From Candidatus Neomicrothrix sp. UBA825 (GTDB lineage Bacteria > Actinomycetota > Acidimicrobiia > Acidimicrobiales > UBA8592), in contig DBHP01000096.1 in assembly GCA_002295705.1 (NCBI GenBank), positions 1 to 21,148 of the forward strand: DNA of 21,148 nt. The letters are read 5' to 3'. Below the pieces are notes generated by a model that worked only from the letters and a program-made list of their open reading frames with translations, was not told where the DNA came from and searched no databases. Made by a program: the position numbers and the translations under genes. Positions 16,601 to 21,148 of the stretch are shown one piece after another. Each line of letters starts with the position of its first letter. Positions within the stretch are counted from its first letter, which is position 1.

Positions 16601-16836
16601 GCCATGCGATGGTACCTGATGAGAACATCTTGCAAAGTATTATTTAAAGCATGACCTAGATGGAGAGCAGCGGTTACGTTCGGCGGTGGGATGACTACGG
16701 AGAAAGCCGTATCACTCAATGATCCCACATGAGCATCAAATGATCCGTTCTGGTTCCATAGTTTACTGATCGCTTCTTCAACATCTGCAGGGTTGTACGA
16801 TTTCTGAAGTTTCTCTTGGTTAGTCATATCTGCCAT
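13684..16836 (-). CDS. valS: Valyl-tRNA synthetase
   Basis: Class I aminoacyl-tRNA synthetase that charges and edits tRNA-Val; 1050 residues, somewhat above the usual 860-960. The HIGH motif is 'HLGH' (59-62) within 'PPNVTAALHLGHALN', and KMSKS is at 629-633. The CP1 editing domain lies between them ('TTRPETMLGDTAVAVNP'). The anticodon-binding helical domain begins near 'GRNFANKLWNATRFAL', and a C-terminal coiled coil rich in Lys/Glu (about 975-1050) closes the protein. About 60 residues (about 674-733) starting at 'CPHSG' are inserted between the end of the catalytic domain and the anticodon domain. The ATG at 16836 has only a weak ribosome site; ATG 16827 is possible. No T-box is visible in the short upstream spacer. 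Confidence 0.97.
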   Translation of the reverse strand: MADMTNQEKLQKSYNPADVEEAISKLWNQNGSFDAHVGSLSDTAFSVVIPPPNVTAALHLGHALNNTLQDVLIRYHRMAGDSTLWMPGTDHAGIATQTVVEKRLINDGTSRLEIGRDAFVQRTQEWKNEYEKIIIDQLIAMGASCDFNRTRFTMDDLCATAVRHAFFTLFKDGLIYRGKRLVNWDPVTMTALADDEVEMEEIEGSMWYLKYPLEDDTGHVIVATTRPETMLGDTAVAVNPNDPRAEELIGKLIRLPIVGRLIPIIADDYVIMADSDSNDPKAQFASGFLKVTPGHDPNDWEIGTRHNLDVINVMAPDASISESYGWDDASKEAKTFVGLSRDDARTAIIDWFSQNNLLADVKPYTHSVGHSYRSHVPIEPWLSSQWYVAVTDDKLRGSALRAQDPSQAPDLPQDVEGRSKGDGDGGLTFFPERYAKTYYSWHEGIRDWCISRQLWWGHQIPVWVRTVPENGTEFEANKNDCAVADSEWVRRGAAHKIRRTEEGLIEESICVPPQSTLQRLERSESISESDLIDLLEDQGFERDPDVLDTWFSSALWPLSTMGWPWPEDFPETEGLLDFYNPTSVLSTAREIITLWVSRMVMFNRYFLNGRLPFKDVFIHAMVQDGHGQKMSKSLGNGVDPRDIIFSHGADAMRFTLVQMTTDTQDVRMPVEMVCPHSGVSFEPEFVRTQAGHLVAGPIQVSPQDDSKQMVSAYGAASGVAEPNEQIPLARNTSSKFDLGRNFANKLWNATRFALNRIDEELVANIDLANRPFIDKWIFARLDETVRKLDESIEKYQFNIFADTLYDFVWHDVCDRYLEAVKPTIDSDPEQQMVLANLLNSVLRIMHPVCPFVTEALWPHVRQATSSTVGGVELPDTEILATASWPKIEITQSLSTSLISDFNSADQLVSLVRSTRAEQRVKPKQTIELYAPSTVLNLLDRVNGYVQTLAGIGEVKPLMEAPSDGSTVITFEGTEIKISGLESDIDLDAQKSRLEKLIADKEKQISGFKGRLSNEGYLSNAKPEVIEETRSLLALAEADLEAAERSLANLD

Positions 16837-16962
16837 TCTTATGGAATGTTAATGGCGAATTTCCGTTATCGCGTAGACTTTCAAGAAACAATGAGACGTA
16901 TATCACTATTTATTTCTGCTTAGGCACCCCTAGAATTAAAGTTGAACCAAGAGGTAACGATT

Positions 16963-18177
16963 ATGAGTGATTTTTCTTTAAAGCTGAACGAGGACCAAAT
17001 AGGTATACAAAGTTGGGTGCATGGGTTTGCCGAAGACGTTGTGAGACCTGCGGCAGAAGAATGGGATGAGAGAGAAGAATTTCCATATCCAATCGTTGAA
17101 CAGGCTGCTGAGATAGGCCTATATGGGTGGGAATTTATGGCAGAAATGATGTCTAATGACCCCACAGGTCTAACAATGCCGGTTGCAATAGAAGAGCTCT
17201 TTTGGGGTGATGCAGGAATTGGAATGGCAATTATGGGGTCAGGTTTAGCAGCTGCCGGAATCCTTGCTTCAGGTTCGAGAGATCAGGTAATAGAGTGGGT
17301 CCCGCAATGCTATGGGGACGCAAAGGAGCTAAAGATCGGAGCATTTTGTGCTTCGGAACCAGATGCTGGTTCAGACGTGGGAGGCTACAGACTTTCTGCG
17401 AAGTATGATGAAGCTGCAGATGAGTGGGTCCTCAATGGGACCAAAGCTTGGATCACGAATGGTGGGATAGCAGATATTCATGTGGTTATCGGGGTTGTTG
17501 ACCCCGAACTAGGTTCCAAAGGTCATGCCAGTTTTGTCGTTCCCCCAAACACTCCCGGACTTTCCCAGGGGCAAAAATATAAGAAGCATGGTATCCGTGC
17601 TAGCCACACAGCTGAGGTTGTACTTGAGAATGTTAGGGTCCCCGGTAGATGTTTATTAGGTGGAAAAGAAAAACTTGATGAGCGACTTGCACGTGTAAGA
17701 GAAGGTAAACGAGGCAACGCTCAGGCAGCTATGCAAACGTTTGAAGCTACAAGACCAGCAGTTGCTGCGCAGGCTATCGGTGTAGCTCGCGCAGCGTACG
17801 AGTATTCTCTCGAATATGCCAAAGAACGTTACGCTTTTGGTAGGCCAATAATTCAAAATCAGGGAATTGCCTTTATGCTCGCTGATATGGCAACAGAAAT
17901 TGATGCAGCAAGGATGTTAGCTTGGCGGGCAGCATGGCTTGGAAAGAATGGGCAATTCGAGAATGCTGAGGGCTCTATGGCTAAATTAAAGGCCGGACGG
18001 GTCGCTACTTGGGTAACCGAACGAGCAATACAAATATTGGGCGGCTACGGGTACACAAGGGAATACCCGGTTGAGCGATGGCACCGAGACGCAAAAATAC
18101 ACGACATTTTTGAAGGGACAGAACAAATCCAACAACTGGTTGTTAGTAGGGCAATCTCTGGGATGCGTATTGAATAA
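16963..18177 (+). CDS. Acyl-CoA dehydrogenase
   Basis: FAD-dependent acyl-CoA dehydrogenase, about 404 residues, performing alpha,beta-dehydrogenation of an acyl-CoA. Start ATG 16963 has AGAGG 8 nt upstream; the in-frame TTG 16942 is rejected. The family signatures are present: 'GAFCASEPDAGSDVGG', 'LNGTKAWITNGGIADI', 'YAFGRPI', 'QILGGYGYTREYPVERWHRDAKI' and 'IFEGTEQIQQL', with the probable catalytic base Glu384. The substrate cannot be read from the sequence. A slightly charged insert around 'GKEKLDERLARVREGKRG' precedes the C-terminal helical domain. It overlaps the next gene by 8 bp, so the LLM oxidoreductase may act in the same pathway. Confidence 0.94.
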   Translation: MSDFSLKLNEDQIGIQSWVHGFAEDVVRPAAEEWDEREEFPYPIVEQAAEIGLYGWEFMAEMMSNDPTGLTMPVAIEELFWGDAGIGMAIMGSGLAAAGILASGSRDQVIEWVPQCYGDAKELKIGAFCASEPDAGSDVGGYRLSAKYDEAADEWVLNGTKAWITNGGIADIHVVIGVVDPELGSKGHASFVVPPNTPGLSQGQKYKKHGIRASHTAEVVLENVRVPGRCLLGGKEKLDERLARVREGKRGNAQAAMQTFEATRPAVAAQAIGVARAAYEYSLEYAKERYAFGRPIIQNQGIAFMLADMATEIDAARMLAWRAAWLGKNGQFENAEGSMAKLKAGRVATWVTERAIQILGGYGYTREYPVERWHRDAKIHDIFEGTEQIQQLVVSRAISGMRIE

Positions 18178-19078
18178 TAGACTTCCAGCAGTTTCTCTAT
18201 CAGCTGTACCGTCCCGGCGGGAAGCCACGCTGGACCTAGCAGTTGAGATAGAGAAGAGAGGATTTTCAGGGATTTATTGCCCCAGCTTTGGTGATGCAAT
18301 GGGTCTATGCCAGAGTATTGCAGAAAATACCGACAGTATTGAGTTTGGAACCTCAATCGTAAATATCTACACACGCCACGCCCAAGATTATGCTTCGTCG
18401 GCCTCATATATACATGAGATATCGGGTGGACGATTTCGTTTTGGTATTGGGGTCAGCCACGGACCAATGAATGACCGGCTTTCAATTGCAACGGGTAACC
18501 CCCTTGAAGATACTCAAAAATTCATCCACTCATTCAAAGAGGCAAAACGTGTAGGAGAATTACCTCCCATTATTCTCGCTGCTATGAGAGATAAAATGAT
18601 CATATTGGGTGCTAGAGAATCTGACGGAATTGTATTCGCCAATGCTGCGAGAAGCGCTATTGCAGGATCCTTGCAGCGTATGAACGAGAATCATAAACCT
18701 CAAAATGATTTCTTTATCGGCGGGATGATTCCAACCTGCATCTCCTCGGATAGAGAAGCAGCTGCATCGGTCAATCGCAAGACGCTAAGCATGTATGTGG
18801 GTCTTCCAAACTATCGCAACTATTGGAAATCAGTTGGCTACAAAAGTGAGATGGAACTGATAGAAGTAGCTTTATCAAAAAAAGATTATGCGTCTCTTCC
18901 GAGTCTAATGACAGATAAATGGTTAGAAGACGTATCACTTTTTGGCTCAGCCTCTGAAGTCATAGAAGGCATAGAGAAGTGGTATGAAACAGGTTTAGAA
19001 ACCCCAATCTTGGTACCTTCCTCAACTAATGGAGGACAATTCAAAGCCTTTGAAGAATTATTTAATCTCTTTACTTAG
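18170..19078 (+). CDS. LLM-class flavin/F420-dependent oxidoreductase
   Basis: A luciferase-like TIM-barrel oxidoreductase of about 302 residues. Recognisable segments are 'AVEIEKRGFSGIYCPSFGDA', 'EFGTSIVNIYTRHAQDYASS' (58-77), 'EISGGRFRFGIGVSH' (83-97) and 'PPIILAAMRDKMIILGARESDGI'. These point to the actinobacterial F420-type branch, though FMN use is possible and the substrate is unknown. The frame is open to 18071 inside the upstream gene. I chose TTG 18170, which gives 'MNNRLPAVSL', overlaps the acyl-CoA dehydrogenase stop and has GGGATG just before it. It ends 8 bp inside the convergent VOC gene. Confidence 0.85.
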   Translation: MNNRLPAVSLSAVPSRREATLDLAVEIEKRGFSGIYCPSFGDAMGLCQSIAENTDSIEFGTSIVNIYTRHAQDYASSASYIHEISGGRFRFGIGVSHGPMNDRLSIATGNPLEDTQKFIHSFKEAKRVGELPPIILAAMRDKMIILGARESDGIVFANAARSAIAGSLQRMNENHKPQNDFFIGGMIPTCISSDREAAASVNRKTLSMYVGLPNYRNYWKSVGYKSEMELIEVALSKKDYASLPSLMTDKWLEDVSLFGSASEVIEGIEKWYETGLETPILVPSSTNGGQFKAFEELFNLFT

Positions 19079-19544
19079 TCAGGGAGCCCCCTGCCCACCA
19101 TCGTTCAAATCTTGGAAGCATTGCTCGGGAAACTAACTCAATGATGGTTCCACTCTGAGGGGCAACATAGGTGTATCCTCCGTAACCTTCTTCCGGAGAA
19201 GTAGAAGCTGCAAGCAGGGTCCATCCGTCCTTAAGAAAGCGCTCGGTCTCTTCCGCGACATTATCTACCCAAACACCAACATGGTGGACTCCAGAATCTT
19301 CACTTCCGTCCCAGACTGAATTAGTTGGACCTTCAAGCAGTTCTAGATGCTGCGGACCGTCACAAGAGTAGACAAACTTAAGTGGAAGTTTTTCCTGCCC
19401 TTTGGATGGCGTCCAAACTGATTGTGCTTCTGTATGCACTGGTTCCGCCCACGTGATGTCAAGAGATGAACCCATTTCATCCATAGCTTCCTCAAGGTTC
19501 GGGACACGAATCCCTATGTGGTAAATATCTTGAAAGTTGAACAT
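19071..19544 (-). CDS. VOC-fold (glyoxalase/bleomycin-resistance superfamily) protein
   Basis: 157 residues containing two beta-alpha-beta-beta-beta modules of the vicinal-oxygen-chelate fold. The N-terminal module opens with 'YHIGIRVPNLEEAM' and the second with 'GVHHVGVWVDNV'. A metal site of His9, Glu68, His88 and Glu136 can be proposed. Family members include epimerases, extradiol dioxygenases, lyases and binding proteins, so the reaction is not known. It is the last gene of the SDR-Rieske-VOC operon, 3 bp after the Rieske stop, with AAGG upstream, and probably acts on the same substrate pathway. I do not call it methylmalonyl-CoA epimerase, as context and motifs do not require it. Confidence 0.8.
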   Translation of the reverse strand: MFNFQDIYHIGIRVPNLEEAMDEMGSSLDITWAEPVHTEAQSVWTPSKGQEKLPLKFVYSCDGPQHLELLEGPTNSVWDGSEDSGVHHVGVWVDNVAEETERFLKDGWTLLAASTSPEEGYGGYTYVAPQSGTIIELVSRAMLPRFERWWAGGSLTK

Positions 19545-19547
19545 CCA

Positions 19548-20813
19548 CTACCTTTCTAAGTGAGGTTCCAAAACCTGATCCATTAATAATTCGTCAGGAA
19601 TTTTTTGGTGACCGATCTTCCGGTCAATGTGTTCGTGTAGATGCCAGATTCTTCGTTCTTGATAACTAATTGGTATTCCAGTTAAAGCAGGTGATTTCAG
19701 AGACTCCCACATTGGCGCCATGTTATATTTATCTTCGTCCATGATCTGGTTAAATTGTTTTGCTCTCTTCTGCCAGTGCTCGGGTATCGCACTTCCTTCC
19801 CAATCTTCAGGACCGTAATACCACCATTCAAGTAGCGTGGTTTCGATATCTATTGGCCAAAAGAGAAGTACAGGGTAGCCAAATGAACCGAGAGGAATGA
19901 TCGTGTTAGGGAAAAAGCTAACTGCCGTGCTAGTGCAATCTAACATGTCAAGGTACTCCTGACTTGTTGATTCCATAGTTTTGAAGTCACCGTTGTCCAG
20001 CGGTTTCCAATCATCCCACTCTTGCATTCCAGTCGATTTGACGTGTTGATCTGAATAACCAGTTATCATTCGACTGTGTCCTCCGGGATATAAACCCATT
20101 GCTGACCTTCGGCTATCAAGAGTTGCCCAGCCTTCCTTATTAGAATGGATGTGCTTGAAATGGTAAACCTCAAGAAATGCTTCAGCGGTTACTTTCCAGT
20201 TGCAAGGAACCACAATGCTTTCACGGTATACCTCTTTCAAGGACAGATTATCTAATGGCTTTAGCATTTCTGCGGCTGCTCCCAGAGATGTGAGAAGTGG
20301 TTCTGCATCAGGATTTTTATTAACAAAGATAAATCCCTCATAAGTTTCGCAACTGACTTTTGGCAAACACCGTTGTGTTCTGTCCAAATCCACGAAATCA
20401 TGCTCATCAGGTACGGCTACCAATGAGCCATCAGTTATGTCATAGCTCCAGGAATGGTATTGACAGCGTAGTCTTTTTGAGGAGCCGGCCTCGTCTCTGA
20501 CTACTGGTGCGCCTCGGTGTTGACATGTGTTGTAGAAACACCGTATTAAACCATCTTTTCCTCTGATTAGGAGCATCGGCTCTCCGAGTTTTTTGAAAGT
20601 GAAAAAATCGCCTGGACTAGGGATCTGGTCTTCTCGTCCTGCTACAACCCAAGAATCCGAAAAGACATACTTTTGCTCTAGATCATAAAATTCTTGCGAC
20701 GTGTATCGGCCTTTCGGAATATCATGAAACTTTGGGAAACCCTCTGGAGGTTTGGTGCGGCCCACTTCATAGTGAATCTTATTTTTGATCTCGTTTATTT
20801 TCGTAATATTCAT
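19548..20813 (-). CDS. Rieske non-haem iron oxygenase, alpha (catalytic) subunit
   Basis: 421 residues. The Rieske [2Fe-2S] centre is Cys97-x-His99 and Cys117-x2-His120 ('CQHRGAP' and 'CQYHSW'). The mononuclear iron site uses His218 and His223 in 'EVYHFKHIH', with Asp361 ('MDEDKYN') as the likely acidic ligand. Glu215 replaces the usual bridging Asp between the two centres. Such enzymes hydroxylate or demethylate aromatic, alicyclic or quaternary-ammonium compounds with electrons from a reductase; no reductase or beta subunit is seen in this window. ATG 20813 has a good AAGGTGG site overlapping the end of the SDR gene. The length and lack of a beta gene suggest a homo-oligomeric type. Confidence 0.93.
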   Translation of the reverse strand: MNITKINEIKNKIHYEVGRTKPPEGFPKFHDIPKGRYTSQEFYDLEQKYVFSDSWVVAGREDQIPSPGDFFTFKKLGEPMLLIRGKDGLIRCFYNTCQHRGAPVVRDEAGSSKRLRCQYHSWSYDITDGSLVAVPDEHDFVDLDRTQRCLPKVSCETYEGFIFVNKNPDAEPLLTSLGAAAEMLKPLDNLSLKEVYRESIVVPCNWKVTAEAFLEVYHFKHIHSNKEGWATLDSRRSAMGLYPGGHSRMITGYSDQHVKSTGMQEWDDWKPLDNGDFKTMESTSQEYLDMLDCTSTAVSFFPNTIIPLGSFGYPVLLFWPIDIETTLLEWWYYGPEDWEGSAIPEHWQKRAKQFNQIMDEDKYNMAPMWESLKSPALTGIPISYQERRIWHLHEHIDRKIGHQKIPDELLMDQVLEPHLER

Positions 20814-20825
20814 CAGATTGCCACC

Positions 20826-21148
20826 TTAAGCTGTTGATCCACCGTCAACGACAAGCGTATGTCCGGTGATAAAAGACGATAAATCTGAAACTAAAAATAT
20901 TGTCGCTCTAGCAATATAGTCCGGTTGACCGGCTAATCTAAGCGGGTTTGATGCGATTGCGTTCTCAATATCCAATCCGCCTGCTTTAAGGGGAGCAAGT
21001 TGATCTTGGACTCCTGGGGTATCAATAATTCCAGGAGCTATCGCATTGACCCTAATTCCTTTTGGTCCAAGTTCCTGAGCAAAGGATTGTGTAAGCCCAA
21101 TAATGGCGGCCTTGGATGTGCTATATGCACTTATGTTTGCTCCACCTC
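20826..21148 (-). CDS. Short-chain dehydrogenase/reductase, C-terminal 107 residues (partial)
   Basis: The gene enters from the right edge, and only its C-terminal part is visible. It contains the SDR catalytic 'YSTSK' (Tyr-x3-Lys), followed by 'AQELGPKGIRVNAIAPGIIDT' and the C-terminal 'ITGHTLVVDGGSTA', both typical of classical SDRs. The NAD(P)-binding Rossmann start lies outside the window, so the cofactor preference is unknown. The stop codon TAA (20828-20826) lies 12 bp before the Rieske gene. Probable role: oxidation or reduction of an alcohol/ketone intermediate, for example a dihydrodiol produced by the adjacent oxygenase. Confidence 0.93.
   Translation of the reverse strand, partial: GGANISAYSTSKAAIIGLTQSFAQELGPKGIRVNAIAPGIIDTPGVQDQLAPLKAGGLDIENAIASNPLRLAGQPDYIARATIFLVSDLSSFITGHTLVVDGGSTA

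Noticed and set aside
16837..16962. T-box leader for valS, or a tRNA in the valS/acyl-CoA dehydrogenase spacer
   Set aside because: The 126-bp divergent spacer has no T-box consensus, terminator/antiterminator pair or tRNA-like folding. No clear promoter could be assigned either.
18071..18169. Upstream extension of the LLM oxidoreductase to position 18071
   Set aside because: It would lie wholly within the conserved C-terminus of the acyl-CoA dehydrogenase and adds residues unlike the LLM family N-terminus.
19071..19544. Methylmalonyl-CoA epimerase, which would complete the mutAB pathway
   Set aside because: The VOC fold and a possible metal site match, but the gene sits in an oxygenase operon 14 kb away and the motifs are not epimerase-specific. 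An alignment with known epimerases would decide.
1..21148. Mobile elements, CRISPR arrays, phage genes or attachment sites
   Set aside because: No transposase or integrase reading frames, direct-repeat arrays or long terminal repeats are visible, and all gaps are under 200 bp.

Overview
The window reads as an ordinary chromosomal stretch of a free-living, aerobic, heterotrophic bacterium with moderate-to-low GC (roughly low 40s percent, judged by eye). I see no mobile elements, phage genes, CRISPR arrays, tRNAs or rRNAs. Gene density is very high. Spacers are mostly 0-30 bp, many stop/start codons overlap, and the longest non-coding gap is about 190 bp (8808-8997), so no stretch over 300 bp lacks a gene. 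An actinobacterial origin, perhaps an Acidimicrobiia-like or marine lineage, is an inference. It rests on a MutB that resembles the Propionibacterium enzyme almost throughout, an RraA resembling the mycobacterial 'MenG'-type protein, an HTH-Mop regulator, and an LLM/F420-type oxidoreductase next to acyl-CoA dehydrogenase and Rieske genes. A Chloroflexota (SAR202-like) origin is less likely but not excluded.

Layout. (1) 1-278, minus: N-terminal part of a cyclic-nucleotide-binding-domain protein, divergent from (2) 399-5067, plus: mutA-mutB-meaB, a tight operon for adenosylcobalamin-dependent methylmalonyl-CoA mutase and its G-protein chaperone (propionate and odd-chain/branched-chain catabolism). 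MutA ends before the usual degenerate B12 domain. (3) 5132-8807, minus: nrdA-nrdB, class I ribonucleotide reductase, converging on meaB with a shared hairpin between them. nrdA has a recognisable promoter, an alternating GTGT/ACAC operator-like element in the spacer, and a roughly 130-nt leader that can fold into hairpins. (4) 8998-12475, minus: a five-gene molybdenum operon of HTH-Mop regulator, modA, modB, modC and an rraA-family gene, each nearly touching the next. A 35-bp dyad overlaps the likely promoter of the regulator. (5) 12594-13676, plus: an MscS-type channel, apparently leaderless, divergent from the Mo operon. (6) 13684-16836, minus: valS with an unusual insertion after KMSKS. (7) 16963-19078, plus: acyl-CoA dehydrogenase and an LLM-class oxidoreductase with overlapping ends. 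(8) 19071-21148, minus: an SDR (partial), a Rieske oxygenase alpha subunit and a VOC-fold protein, forming a catabolic operon that overlaps the LLM gene tail-to-tail by 8 bp.

Together the genes combine housekeeping functions (nrdAB, valS, mscS) with catabolism: acyl-CoA oxidation, ring hydroxylation and methylmalonyl-CoA rearrangement to succinyl-CoA. Molybdate uptake presumably serves molybdenum-cofactor enzymes encoded elsewhere. I did not find a clearly new system. The best leads are the compact Mo-sensing operon with its operator and captured rraA, the nrdA regulatory region, the truncated MutA, and the ValS insertion.
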